A DNA stretch of 45,003 bases, taken from assembly GCA_002390745.1 (NCBI GenBank), contig DGQK01000012.1, positions 299,897 through 344,899 of the forward strand, read 5' to 3'. Below are positions 7,515-16,259 of this stretch, piece by piece. This stretch comes from Bacteroidetes bacterium UBA4416 (GTDB lineage Bacteria; Bacteroidota; Bacteroidia; B-17B0; Aurantibacillaceae). Below the pieces are notes generated by a model. It was not told the DNA's origin. It did no database searches and saw only the letters and a list, made by a program, of their open reading frames with translations. The translations under genes and the position numbers were made by a program. Position 1 is the first letter of the stretch. Each line of letters begins with the position of its first letter.

Positions 7515-8357
7515 TTACAATAGCACACACCAGGCGTCTTTCACCTTTCCTGCATCCAGTAAGGTTTTCGCATAGCGGTGTTTTTCCGTGTCGCTGGCAA
7601 AGGCCGCGGTCAGTGTTTGTTTATAAGCGGCAATCTCCTCTGCCGTCGGCAGGATCTCCAGGTTACCGAGTTGTCCGAGATTATTGCCCGTAAGCACATC
7701 GCTGTTTCTTATCGCAGCCGGAATGGCATCCACGCCTACGCCTATTGTGGTGATCGGTTTTTCAATTTCAAATAAGGCATCGCCGTGCGCGCGGCAGTAC
7801 CAGTTGCCGCCCATGCGGGCCACGAGGTCTATTTTTTGCTGGTCGATCTTTTTGTTCGCGTCGAGTACCGCTTCATCGATGTGGATCTTCACCACCTCAC
7901 AAAATACGAGGTTGCAGTTTTCAATTTCCCTCAGCTCAAATACCTTGCATTCCAGTTGCACAGGGCTTTCCTTCACCCGCATCGGCTTCACGAGCTCCGA
8001 GGCCAGCGGCGTGAACCCGGCTTTCACAAACTCACTCGTCCCTTTCGGGTAGGGGCTGCTTGCCAGGCTCATCTGCTGCACCATGCTGTAGTTCACAATA
8101 TTGATCACGCATTCCGGAACCTCTTTGATGTTGAGGTGAGTGTCCTTGGCTTTGCCCGTTTTGCCGCTCAGGTTCGGGGAGAAAATGGCGATGGGAGGCT
8201 TTGCGGAGAAGACATTGAAAAAGCTGAAGGGAGCGAGGTTGTGATTGCCGTCCTTATCCACGGTGCTTGCAAAGCAGATAGGGCGGGGGCCAACAGCGCC
8301 CAGTAAATACTGGTGAAGATCGGGTACGGGAAGTTCTTTTGGTGTTAAGCTAAGCAT
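7515..8357 (-). CDS. Flavin-reductase-like (FMN-binding split barrel) protein
   Basis: The protein has 280 residues. The N-terminal 190 residues have the split-barrel flavin-binding fold of the flavin reductase family: AVGPRPICFASTVDKDGNHNLAPFSFFNVFSAKPPIAIFSP, shown here only to mark residues 21-62. Residues 200-280 form a helical extension. Such proteins bind FMN and often reduce free flavin or act as small oxidoreductases. The substrate is not deducible. There is no signal peptide, so it is cytosolic. It is first in a two-gene minus-strand unit with the YdeI-like gene. Confidence 0.87.
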   Translation of the reverse strand: MLSLTPKELPVPDLHQYLLGAVGPRPICFASTVDKDGNHNLAPFSFFNVFSAKPPIAIFSPNLSGKTGKAKDTHLNIKEVPECVINIVNYSMVQQMSLASSPYPKGTSEFVKAGFTPLASELVKPMRVKESPVQLECKVFELREIENCNLVFCEVVKIHIDEAVLDANKKIDQQKIDLVARMGGNWYCRAHGDALFEIEKPITTIGVGVDAIPAAIRNSDVLTGNNLGQLGNLEILPTAEEIAAYKQTLTAAFASDTEKHRYAKTLLDAGKVKDAWCVLL

Positions 8358-8412
8358 GTTACGATGATGTTTTTTTATGGAAAGTTTTTAGTGTCAGGTA
8401 TCTGATATCTGT

Positions 8413-8470
8413 TGTCTATTGTTCAATGTCTATTGTTTATTTTGTCTGTATGTATTCTGAACAATAGACA
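8413..8470. repeat. 13-bp inverted repeat in an AT-rich intergenic spacer
   Basis: TGTCTATTGTTCA (8413-8425) and TGAACAATAGACA (8458-8470) are perfect inverted copies. Degenerate TGTCTATTGTTTA and GTCTGTATG-like words lie between them. It sits between the CrtI-like gene and the flavin-reductase gene, both on the minus strand, and has no T-run for termination. Confidence 0.6.
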
Positions 8471-8507
8471 AGGTACCAAGGTACAGGATACAACAGACAT
8501 TGTTCTC

Positions 8508-10022
8508 TCAACTGTTCCTGATCTTATTAATTAAATACGGGTGTCCGAAAATTTCGCTGCAGGTCACGGCGGCGCTTACCGTTACGCCCATCACGCCATG
8601 CAGGTTCAGGCTCTGACCCGTCAGGAATAAATTTGGGATCTTGGTGCGTGGGGTGATGAACGATTTCAGGGGATCGCGGTAATCCTTGATCACGCCGTAA
8701 AGCGTTCCGTCGCGCGAACCGATGTAATCCCTGTAAGTGATGGGCGTAGCGCAGGTATACGACTGGATCTTTGACCTTATCCCCGGCATCCGCTCTTCGA
8801 GTACGTCGAGCAGCTTTTCTGCCTTTTCAAATTTGAACAGCTCGTAATCATCGCCACGATAAGATATATGGTTCGGGATCACATTTTTCGTGTCTATCCA
8901 TTTCGCACACTCGTCGTAGCGCATGTAAGCCATGGCCGAAAAATTTTCGGTATAGCCGGGATGCTTCGAAGAGGTCGTCCCGAACATGGCTACCGTTTCG
9001 GGCCAGGTGTTTCCTGTGTAATTAGGTCCCGACCAGATATCAGGCTGAGTACAATGGTAAATGTTGTGGTTAAGGTGTGGCATGCTTTGCGGCTTCGTTA
9101 CCACGTTCAGCAAAAACGATGATACCGTATTCTCCAGCGATTGGATGCGGTGCTTGTAAGCAGGCCTGAGCTGGTGCCCTTCCACCATGTCGATGGTGCG
9201 CGAGAGGTCGATGCCCGAAATAAAGAGCCGCCCCTCTACAAACTCCCCATTACTCAGTTCTACCGCCTTGATCTCGCTCCCATTGAAATGAAAGCGGATG
9301 GCTTCGCTGTAGTTAAAAACTTCACCGCCCATGCTGCGGATATTGTTGGTCATGATGCGCGCAATCTGCGAGCTGCCGTCGATGCAGCGGTAAGAGCTCT
9401 CGATATAGGAGTTTACCACCAGGGCATGCACATAAAAAGGCGTACGGCCTTCGAGGCCGGCATAAAGCATGTTGCTGCCGCTGATCACCTGCTGTAGCTT
9501 GGGATCCGAAAAAATAGAATTGATAGCTGTTTTGGAATCGATCTCCAGGTACCAGGCATTGGCAAGCTCTTTTTTTTCGGGCGACAGGTTGAAAAGCGGG
9601 AAGCCTGCGCACACTTCCTTTACTTTTGAAATATAGGTCTTAAGCTCCTCCCGCTGGTGCGGAAAAATAGCTGCCAGCTTCTCCACAAAATTGTCGTATC
9701 CCTGCGCATGCGGATAAAGGCGCTCGTCGCCGGTGAACGAAATGATGTCGTAGCCGTCCTGGTCAAGCTTTTGAAGCTTGAGGTCTTTCATCAGTCCGAA
9801 GTAAGTGAAATACTGGTTCAGGTTCTGGCCCTTGTCCAGCCCGCCGATATAGTGGACCCCTGTGTCAAAGATCGCCTTGTCGCGGCTATAGATCTGTAAG
9901 GAGCCGCCGATCTGCCTGTTTTTTTCCAGCACACACACCTTCATTCCTTCTTTGGCAAGAATGTAAGCCGTGCATAAGCCGCCGAGCCCGCTCCCTATAA
10001 CAACTGCATCGTATTTCCCCAT
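8508..10022 (-). CDS. CrtI / retinol-saturase-type FAD-dependent oxidoreductase
   Basis: The protein has 504 residues. The N-terminal dinucleotide fold VVIGSGLGGLCTAYILAKEG (7-26) with E34 binds FAD. A glycine-rich GGSLQ and a C-terminal LFLTGQSLNLHGVMG motif near 465-482 close the cofactor site, as in phytoene desaturases and all-trans-retinol 13,14-reductases. The family saturates or desaturates polyene chains. No carotenoid or flexirubin gene lies nearby, so the substrate is open. ATG 10022 is chosen because the FAD motif starts immediately. Confidence 0.85.
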   Translation of the reverse strand: MGKYDAVVIGSGLGGLCTAYILAKEGMKVCVLEKNRQIGGSLQIYSRDKAIFDTGVHYIGGLDKGQNLNQYFTYFGLMKDLKLQKLDQDGYDIISFTGDERLYPHAQGYDNFVEKLAAIFPHQREELKTYISKVKEVCAGFPLFNLSPEKKELANAWYLEIDSKTAINSIFSDPKLQQVISGSNMLYAGLEGRTPFYVHALVVNSYIESSYRCIDGSSQIARIMTNNIRSMGGEVFNYSEAIRFHFNGSEIKAVELSNGEFVEGRLFISGIDLSRTIDMVEGHQLRPAYKHRIQSLENTVSSFLLNVVTKPQSMPHLNHNIYHCTQPDIWSGPNYTGNTWPETVAMFGTTSSKHPGYTENFSAMAYMRYDECAKWIDTKNVIPNHISYRGDDYELFKFEKAEKLLDVLEERMPGIRSKIQSYTCATPITYRDYIGSRDGTLYGVIKDYRDPLKSFITPRTKIPNLFLTGQSLNLHGVMGVTVSAAVTCSEIFGHPYLINKIRNS

Positions 10023-10302
10023 AATTTGATGATGTAAGTATACTAAATATCCGTGAAATAGCGGTCAAAATTCATAACAGCCTGCTTGTCTTTGCGCCGC
10101 CCCTTCGGGCAAAAAGATTGGAACGAAAAGCCTGACGGCTTTCTGCCTGTACGCCCGCCCCAATGGCACAATGGATCACCACCGGAAGGACTTGAAAACA
10201 TGGAATGAAATTTACCGTGTGGGAATTCCCGAAAGGTTAAAATTTTTCCGGGATCGCTTATGAATTAGGAGCGAATGATTATATTTAGGCTTATTTATCC
10301 GA
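10023..10302. other. 280-bp intergenic region with short hairpins
   Basis: This region separates divergent genes. Around 10095-10145 it holds GC-rich short stems, such as GCCC-CTTC-GGGC and AAAGCC-TGAC-GGCTTT at 10127-10142. A TATATTTA box about 25 bases before the plus-strand ATG is a weak -7 match. I find no convincing gene in it. Confidence 0.5.
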
Positions 10303-12771
10303 ATGGGCAGAAAGCTTTACCTACTGTGTAGCATCTTACTTTTTTTAGCAGGGTTTTCAGGCTTTGGCCAGTCTTACACCATTAGCGGAAAAGTGTTTGA
10401 TTCGGAATCCAGGGAACCCTTGCCCTTCGTGCCTGTGATCATCAAAGGCACCACAGTGGGCGCTACTACCGATTTCGACGGCAATTATTCCATAACCACG
10501 ACAGCTACCGGCGACTCCATCGTGGCTAGCTATGTTGGCTACCTCAAAATTTCGCGTCCCCTCAGGCGGGGCGAAAACCAAACGGTGAACCTGCCGATGG
10601 TGTTGCAGGGCGTCAACCTGCTGGAGGTGGTGGTGAAAGCCGGGGAGAACCCCGCACACCGCATTATCCGGAATGTGATCGCCAATAAAAAATACAATAA
10701 CAAGCGCCGCCTCGATGCCTACCAGTACGAAACCTACAACAAAGTGGAATTCGATCTCAACCGCATTCCCAAAGAAATGCGGGAGCGCAAGATCTTCAAG
10801 CCCATTCAGTTTGTTTTCGATAATGTGGACAGCCTCAACTCAGGAGAAAAGCCGTCCCTGCCGATTTTTATCACCGAGTCCCTCTCCGACCTGTATTTCC
10901 GGAGCAATCCCGACCTGAAGAAAGAGGTGATCAAAGCCAGCAAGATCACCGGAATCGAGAACACGAGCATTACCTCGGTGATGGGCGACATGTACCAAAA
11001 CATTAATATCTACGATAATAATATTCTGGTGTTCGGAAAGGATTTTGTAAGTCCGATCTCCGATAACGGCTTTTTCTATTACAAGTATTACCTTGAAGAC
11101 AGCCTCTTCATCGGCAGCACGCGCTGCTACCAGATCCGCTTTAAGTCCAAACGGCCGAACGAGCTTTGCTTTAGCGGCAACATGTGGATTGCCGATACCA
11201 CCTGGGCGGTGAAGCGGCTGGAGATGAGCATTCCGAAAGACGCCAACATCAACTTCATCAATGCTGCCAATGTGGTGCAGGAATTTTCGCGCATCGACAG
11301 CACCTGGATGCTCAGCAAAGATAGGCTCGTGATCGATTTCTCCATGTACAAAAACCAGGTGGGTGTTTACGGAAGAAAGACAACCTCCTACACCGACTTT
11401 GTGATCAACCAACCGAAAGAGACCAAATTCTACGAGTTTGGCGACAAGATCGTGGTGGAGGATTCGGCGATGAAAAAGAGCGATGCCTTCTGGGATCAGC
11501 ACCGCCACGACAGCCTTTCCTACCGGGAAAAGAAGATCTATAAAATGATCGACACCATCAAGACATTGCCTGTCTACAAAACCTGGGTCGATATCTTTAC
11601 CATTTTCGTTTCCGGCTACAAAGTGGTCAACAACTTCGAGATAGGGCCTTATTTCAACCTCGTGAGCTACAACAGGGTGGAAGGTCTGCGTACCAGGTTC
11701 GGCGGACGCACCAGCAGTAAGTTCAGTCGCTGGTATGAGCTGCAGGGCTATGTAGCCTACGGATTCAAGGATGAGAAATTCAAGTACAGTGTTGGCTTCA
11801 AAACCTTCATCACCAAAAAGCCCCACCGGCAGTTGGTGGGTATGACCTATAAAAGCGATTACGAGATCCTGGGGCAAAGCCAGAATGGCTTTTCGCAGGA
11901 TAATATCTTTGCCTCCCTGTTCCGTACCAACCCGCTGACCAACCTTACACGCGTGGATCAAACCTATGCATGGTACGAGCGCGAGTGGGTGGAGGGACTG
12001 ACCTCCCGCGTGACGCTTATCGGGCGAACCATCACATCGCTCATTGCCAACAGCTACCGCTACTATGCAAACGACGGAAGCATCCGCACCAAGGAAAGTA
12101 TCCGTAATACCGAGGCCCGGTTGAATGTCCGTTTTGCCTATAAGGAAAAATTCATCAGCGGCGATTTTACGCGCATCAGCCTCGGTACCAAATTTCCCGT
12201 GTTTCAGTTCAACTATTCCAAATCCCTGCAGAATGCTTTCCGCGGGGAATACAACTACCAGAAGGTGGTGCTGAACATCAGTGACAGGATCCGCCTGATC
12301 TCGTTGCTCGGCTACACGGATTATATCGGTGAAGTCGGCAAGATCTTCGGCGCTGTGCCTTATCCCCTCATGGAGCTGCATGGTGGCAACGAGACCTACA
12401 TTTACGATTACATGGCCTATAACATGATGAAGTACTACGAATTTGCCAGCGACCAGTACGCCTCCGTGGGTGTCTTTCACCATTTCGAAGGCCTACTGTT
12501 CAACAAAGTTCCGCTCATCAAAAAACTGAAATGGCGTGAGGTTGTTACAGGGAAAGCCTTATGGGGCAGCGTCAATGACCGTAACCGCAGCACCCTGATC
12601 TTCCCGTCGACCCTCCATGCCTTAGGTACCGATCCTTACATAGAGCTGACGGCAGGTATTGAAAATATTTTCAAAGTATTCAGGGTCGACTTCCTGTACA
12701 GGGCTACCTATCAGAATCCGAAAGCATCTAATAATATTGGAGTGAAAGCAGGCTTTCAGTTAACATTCTGA
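10303..12771 (+). CDS. DUF5686 / carboxypeptidase-like regulatory domain envelope protein
   Basis: The protein has 822 residues. Residues 1-23 form a signal peptide ending GFGQ. Residues 25-110 form a carboxypeptidase-D-like regulatory beta-sandwich (ISGKVFDSESREPLPFVPV, then TTDFDGNYSI), the domain seen at the N-terminus of SusC-type receptors. The rest matches the DUF5686 family pattern and ends in aromatic-rich strands typical of an outer membrane barrel. No TonB-dependent plug is visible. The function of DUF5686 is not established. lptB follows after 70 bases with its own promoter box, which hints at an envelope context. Confidence 0.85.
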   Translation: MGRKLYLLCSILLFLAGFSGFGQSYTISGKVFDSESREPLPFVPVIIKGTTVGATTDFDGNYSITTTATGDSIVASYVGYLKISRPLRRGENQTVNLPMVLQGVNLLEVVVKAGENPAHRIIRNVIANKKYNNKRRLDAYQYETYNKVEFDLNRIPKEMRERKIFKPIQFVFDNVDSLNSGEKPSLPIFITESLSDLYFRSNPDLKKEVIKASKITGIENTSITSVMGDMYQNINIYDNNILVFGKDFVSPISDNGFFYYKYYLEDSLFIGSTRCYQIRFKSKRPNELCFSGNMWIADTTWAVKRLEMSIPKDANINFINAANVVQEFSRIDSTWMLSKDRLVIDFSMYKNQVGVYGRKTTSYTDFVINQPKETKFYEFGDKIVVEDSAMKKSDAFWDQHRHDSLSYREKKIYKMIDTIKTLPVYKTWVDIFTIFVSGYKVVNNFEIGPYFNLVSYNRVEGLRTRFGGRTSSKFSRWYELQGYVAYGFKDEKFKYSVGFKTFITKKPHRQLVGMTYKSDYEILGQSQNGFSQDNIFASLFRTNPLTNLTRVDQTYAWYEREWVEGLTSRVTLIGRTITSLIANSYRYYANDGSIRTKESIRNTEARLNVRFAYKEKFISGDFTRISLGTKFPVFQFNYSKSLQNAFRGEYNYQKVVLNISDRIRLISLLGYTDYIGEVGKIFGAVPYPLMELHGGNETYIYDYMAYNMMKYYEFASDQYASVGVFHHFEGLLFNKVPLIKKLKWREVVTGKALWGSVNDRNRSTLIFPSTLHALGTDPYIELTAGIENIFKVFRVDFLYRATYQNPKASNNIGVKAGFQLTF

Positions 12772-12817
12772 TGCGAAAGGTTCACAAAATTTATCATTTC
12801 TTTGGCATTAGTTTGCC

Positions 12818-12825
12818 TATATTTG
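12818..12825 (+). promoter_or_regulatory. -7 promoter box of lptB
   Basis: TATATTTG fits TAnnTTTG and lies 16 bases upstream of the lptB ATG, the same distance as for oxyR. A TTTG at 12801 is closer than the usual -33 spacing. Confidence 0.45.
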
Positions 12826-12841
12826 ATCGCTTATTATTGCC

Positions 12842-13567
12842 ATGATCCTTCGTTCAGAAAACCTCGTTAAGAAATACAAAAGCCGCACCGTGGCCAACAA
12901 TGTGAGTGTGCAGGTACGGCAGGGAGAGATCGTGGGATTGCTTGGGCCGAATGGCGCCGGTAAAACCACTTCCTTCTACATGATCGTAGGCATGGTGAAG
13001 CCCAATTCCGGGAAGATCTATCTCGACGATAAAGACATTACCCAGGAACCCATGTATAAGCGTGCCCAGCTGGGCGTGGGCTACCTGCCACAGGAAGCAT
13101 CCGTATTCCGGAAGCTGAGCATTGAGGATAACCTGCGAGCCGTGCTCGAAATGACGAAGCTTACCAAAGCGGAACAGGCTCATAAAGTAGAAAGCCTCCT
13201 CGACGAGTTTGCCCTGCACCATGTGCGCAAAAACCTGGGCGATCAGCTCTCCGGCGGAGAAAGGCGCCGCACGGAGATTGCCCGGGCCCTCGCCACCGAC
13301 CCTAAATTCATTCTCCTCGACGAGCCTTTTGCAGGGGTAGATCCCATTGCCGTGGAAGATATCCAGAGTGTGGTGCGCAAGCTCAAAGACAAAAACATCG
13401 GTATCCTCATCACCGATCATAACGTACACGAAACCCTGAATATCACAGACAGGACCTATCTGCTCTATGCGGGCGAAGTCATCAAATCGGGAAGCGCGGA
13501 AGATCTCGCCAATGATGAAATGGTGCGCAAGGTATACCTTGGCAGCAATTTCGAGCTGAGAAAGTAA
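12842..13567 (+). CDS. lptB: LptB, LPS export ABC transporter ATPase
   Basis: The protein has 241 residues, the standard LptB length. Walker A GPNGAGKT is at 35-42, the signature LSGGERRR begins at 136, Walker B ILLDEP has D160 and E161, and the switch histidine is in ITDHNVHE. The signature with GERRR plus the PQEASVF Q-loop is characteristic of LptB among ABC ATPases. It powers LptFG to pull lipopolysaccharide from the inner membrane into the Lpt bridge, on the cytoplasmic face. The other lpt genes are not in the window. Confidence 0.95.
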   Translation: MILRSENLVKKYKSRTVANNVSVQVRQGEIVGLLGPNGAGKTTSFYMIVGMVKPNSGKIYLDDKDITQEPMYKRAQLGVGYLPQEASVFRKLSIEDNLRAVLEMTKLTKAEQAHKVESLLDEFALHHVRKNLGDQLSGGERRRTEIARALATDPKFILLDEPFAGVDPIAVEDIQSVVRKLKDKNIGILITDHNVHETLNITDRTYLLYAGEVIKSGSAEDLANDEMVRKVYLGSNFELRK

Positions 13568-13580
13568 CATCCGGTTCTGC

Positions 13581-13598
13581 AAGGGCTGCGCCTTTTTT
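13581..13598 (+). terminator. Weak terminator after lptB
   Basis: An imperfect stem AAGGGC-TGC-GCCTT with a one-base bulge is followed by six T bases, 14 bases after the lptB stop codon. Confidence 0.4.
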
Positions 13599-13707
13599 AC
13601 GTTACTTCAATTTTTTTGCACAACTTCAATGCGCACTGCGCTTTTTCCGGCTTAGAGGTTTGGCATCGTTAACGCTTCGGTCTTCGCGCCGTCCAGGTGC
13701 CCATTGG

Positions 13708-14442
13708 TCAGCCGGAAAAATGTTTGGAGAGGGTAATGAGCCCGGTGATGAAGATCAATACTAGAACAGTTGATTTGAACATAGCTTCCGAGAAGCGGTT
13801 GAGGATCTTTTTTCCGAGGTAAGTACCTGTAATACCAACGAGCACAAGTATAGGAACGAGGTAAAGGTCATCGCGGTGGATATAGCCGTTAGACCAATAA
13901 ACAAGGCCACGGCTGAAATCAATGCCCAGATCGATTATTGCCGAGGTTGCAATGAACACATCTTTTTTGAGATTAAAGGCGGCAAGTGTTAGTCCGCGTA
14001 TGGCACCACCCGTCCCTAAAAGGCCTGCTGTAAACCCGGACAAAGCCCCTCCGCCAATCGAATTGGCACGCGTGGGTCTGATAACGAATTTCTTGAATAT
14101 GAACAGCAGCGCGCTTATCAGGATCAAAAACACGGCAAGGGTCAGTTCGAGCAGCCGGCTGTCAAACCATTTGCTAAGGTAAGCGCCCAGCAGAACAAAC
14201 ACGATGGCCGGAATTCCCATCGTGATCATGAGCTTCTTGTCGAATCCCTTTCTGAACAAGGCAATTTTTGAGATATTGCTTGCCAGGTGAAACAGTGCCG
14301 TGATGCCAAGCACAGAATGGAAATCGAGAAAAAACCCGGCGATCGGGACAAAAAGCAGCGATGAGCCAAAGCCACCGACAGTGCCGGCTACTTCTGCCAG
14401 TACGGCTAGCAGGATAAAGAGAGCTAAATGGTCCGGTTGCAT
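13708..14442 (-). CDS. TauE/SafE-family membrane permease
   Basis: The protein has 244 residues with about seven to eight hydrophobic spans. It has the internal pseudo-repeat of this family: GTVGGFGSSLLFVPIAGFF near the N-terminus and GGALSGFTAGLLGTGGAIRG in the middle. Family members export or import sulfite, sulfoacetate and related anions across the inner membrane, and the substrate here cannot be told. It lies 65 bases downstream of the universal stress gene on the same strand, so it may be co-expressed under stress. Confidence 0.85.
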   Translation of the reverse strand: MQPDHLALFILLAVLAEVAGTVGGFGSSLLFVPIAGFFLDFHSVLGITALFHLASNISKIALFRKGFDKKLMITMGIPAIVFVLLGAYLSKWFDSRLLELTLAVFLILISALLFIFKKFVIRPTRANSIGGGALSGFTAGLLGTGGAIRGLTLAAFNLKKDVFIATSAIIDLGIDFSRGLVYWSNGYIHRDDLYLVPILVLVGITGTYLGKKILNRFSEAMFKSTVLVLIFITGLITLSKHFSG

Positions 14443-14507
14443 GTTGAACGTCTTACGATGAATGTGTTAACCGGGTTTCAATATATAAAGAAACAGAGTG
14501 AAGTCCT

Positions 14508-15311
14508 TTATTCATGGATAGCTAAAACAGGGACCTTGGCGCTGAATGCCACTTTTTTGGTGTTCGATTCCACAAAGAAATTATAGAAGGCCGAGTGTTT
14601 TTTGCTCACGATAGTAACCAGGTCTATGCTTTCCGTTTTACTGAATTTCCGGACACCCTCCTGGATATCACTTGCGCTGACCACGTGTATCGGGACCTTT
14701 TTGCCGTTAAGTTTAACCGATGTAATCGCCGGTTCGAGTAGTTCATCCTCCGTTCGTACATGCAGCAGCCGCACGTCTGCCCCGGACGCGATGAGAAATT
14801 TCTCAAAACCTTTCAATGAAGTTTTGCCTAGTTTTTCTGTATTGTCAACAGCCAGAAGCACTCTGGAAAGTTTGTGCATCTTAAATTGCTCTGGTACAAT
14901 AAATACCGGGGCATCAATTTTTCCGGCAATGTTCACCCCTTCGCTGCCATAGATGAATTTGGAGATACGGGTTTTGGCGTCAAGGCCCATGACAGCCGCC
15001 TGTACATGGTGCGCTGCAATAAAATCCTTCAGCTCTTTTTTAAAGCCCCCATTGGATATGAACATCGTTATTTCCAGCCTGGGGAATAGCTTTTTGAGCT
15101 GTTCAACCACCTTAAGGGTTTTGGCCTGGCTGTTTTCCTCTATTGCCGCGTAAGAAATGCCGTAAAGCCCCACATTGTAATGTACAAGCGGCGCTTCGAA
15201 TAAATTGAATACGGTAAGTTTACAGTGGAGCTTTTCAGCCATAAATGCTGCATATTTACAGGCGTTTAACGACGATGGTGTAAAATCTGTTCCTGCGATG
15301 ATTGTTTTCAT
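14508..15311 (-). CDS. Universal stress protein with two UspA domains
   Basis: The protein has 267 residues, about twice a single UspA. Domain 1 (1-140) starts MKTIIAGTDFTPSSLNACKYA and domain 2 starts near residue 150 with RVLLAVDNTEKLG. The first domain keeps MGLDAKTRISKFIYGSEGVNI, near the ATP-binding consensus G-x2-G-x9-G-S/T. The second has VSKKHSAFYNFFVESNT, where the glycines are lost, so only the first may bind nucleotide. It is a cytosolic stress protein. ATG 15311 begins exactly at the first strand. Confidence 0.9.
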   Translation of the reverse strand: MKTIIAGTDFTPSSLNACKYAAFMAEKLHCKLTVFNLFEAPLVHYNVGLYGISYAAIEENSQAKTLKVVEQLKKLFPRLEITMFISNGGFKKELKDFIAAHHVQAAVMGLDAKTRISKFIYGSEGVNIAGKIDAPVFIVPEQFKMHKLSRVLLAVDNTEKLGKTSLKGFEKFLIASGADVRLLHVRTEDELLEPAITSVKLNGKKVPIHVVSASDIQEGVRKFSKTESIDLVTIVSKKHSAFYNFFVESNTKKVAFSAKVPVLAIHE

Positions 15312-15733
15312 GGTATGTTGGGATTTAGAGTTGAAATAGTGGCCGGATTTCCCCTGCAGCCAGCTCCCACCGAAGAATTTAGCGTTGCTGAAAATGCCTG
15401 CGAACAGTGCCGGGATGAAATTTTTTTTAGTGCTGGTTCATCGTTATTGATAAGAGTTTTGCAAAATGCTGTTCGCCGTTCAAAATTATGGCGCCGGCTT
15501 GCGGGTAACAATGAGGAGCCTCATCAGCTAACCTGATTCTTATCAGTTTTGCATCCCGTCCTGGTTTATCCGGGTAAAGCTGCTGCCGGTAGCCCGAATA
15601 ACAAGCAGGTCATCCCAGCCGCGCAAGCAGCGGTATCCGGAGCTCTGACAAACATCATCCCGCGCATTGACATTCCTCATTCATAATGACGGTTGCTTGC
15701 AGGAATTTTGTTAAACTAAAAACCCAAGTCACA
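15312..15733. other. 422-bp intergenic region with no convincing gene
   Basis: This region lies between the divergent stress-protein and coiled-coil genes. Two overlapping short frames occur, but neither has a recognisable start context or domain, and their composition is unlike the neighbours. I see no strong hairpin or consensus promoter in it. Confidence 0.5.
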
Positions 15734-16114
15734 ATGAAAACAGAAAAAATCTACACGCAGCATTCCGAGAATCAGGAATGGGCCAATAATGTTGCATTCT
15801 ATCGCGACGAGATCAAAATCATGGAAGGCCGTCTGGATGAGATTGCTTCAAAAAATTCTTCAGAGGAAGTGATGAAACAGGTGGAGCATTTCCAAAACCA
15901 ATTCATCATCCAAAAGCAACACCTCGATGAGCTAAAGCATAACATTAACCTGAGTAACGATTCCCTGGAAAAAGAGATCAATAAAAACTCAACAGCCATC
16001 GAACACCGTAAGACAGAGGATCATACCCTGGCCAGGGAGGAAATGCAGGCCTTTGAAAAGCTGTTTGCTCCTCTCAAAAGTGAGTTCAATACATTCCTCA
16101 GCAAATGGATGTAA
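15734..16114 (+). CDS. Small coiled-coil protein of unknown function
   Basis: The protein has 126 residues from ATG 15734 (MKTEKIYTQHSENQEW). The frame is open 16 codons upstream, but that stretch looks non-coding. It is highly charged, nearly all helical, and has heptad-like hydrophobic spacing across residues 20-110, so a long coiled coil is likely. There is no signal peptide or membrane span. Bacteroidota often carry such small proteins next to universal stress genes, and a stress role here is only an inference from position. Confidence 0.75.
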   Translation: MKTEKIYTQHSENQEWANNVAFYRDEIKIMEGRLDEIASKNSSEEVMKQVEHFQNQFIIQKQHLDELKHNINLSNDSLEKEINKNSTAIEHRKTEDHTLAREEMQAFEKLFAPLKSEFNTFLSKWM

Positions 16115-16154
16115 GCCATAGGCGGGCATCATGACACATACAGCCGGTTTGCAA

Positions 16155-16181
16155 AAGGGCGGAGCCAAAAGCTTCGCCCTT
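16155..16181 (+). terminator. Weak hairpin terminator after the coiled-coil gene
   Basis: An 11-bp stem AAGGGCGGAGC/GCTTCGCCCTT with one G-U pair and loop CAAAA lies 40 bases after the stop codon. There is no T-run directly after it, so its efficiency is doubtful. Confidence 0.4.
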
Positions 16182-16204
16182 CCGACTAATTTTGCCGTTT
16201 TCAT

Positions 16205-16224
16205 TTTTTAGACCTGTCTAAAAA
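16205..16224 (+). promoter_or_regulatory. Predicted MntR operator
   Basis: TTTTTAGAC-CT-GTCTAAAAA is a perfect 20-bp palindrome. It ends where the -33 element begins and lies 35 bases before the mntR start. AT-rich palindromes with a central GAC-GTC-like core suit DtxR/MntR-family operators. Autoregulation of the mntR-mntH operon by manganese is the inference. Confidence 0.6.
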
Positions 16225-16255
16225 TTTGTTTTGATTGATAAAATTAATATATTTG
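16225..16255 (+). promoter_or_regulatory. mntR-mntH promoter (TTTG-N19-TATATTTG)
   Basis: A -33 element TTTG at 16225-16228 and a -7 box TATATTTG at 16248-16255 are separated by 19 bases, which is the textbook Bacteroidota arrangement. Transcription should begin near 16260, at or next to the GTG start codon. Confidence 0.65.
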
Positions 16256-16259
16256 TTCC

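Noticed and set aside
8508..10022. A flexirubin or carotenoid cluster around the CrtI-type oxidoreductase
   Set aside because: No phytoene synthase, aryl polyene or dialkylresorcinol genes lie within the window. The neighbours are unrelated enzymes.
10840..12483. A 547-codon open frame on the minus strand opposite the DUF5686 gene
   Set aside because: It has no recognisable domain or start context and has a composition typical of antisense frames. The plus-strand gene is well supported.
15315..15536. A 73-codon plus-strand frame upstream of the coiled-coil gene
   Set aside because: Start context and composition are poor, it overlaps another spurious frame, and it has no hydrophobic or domain pattern.
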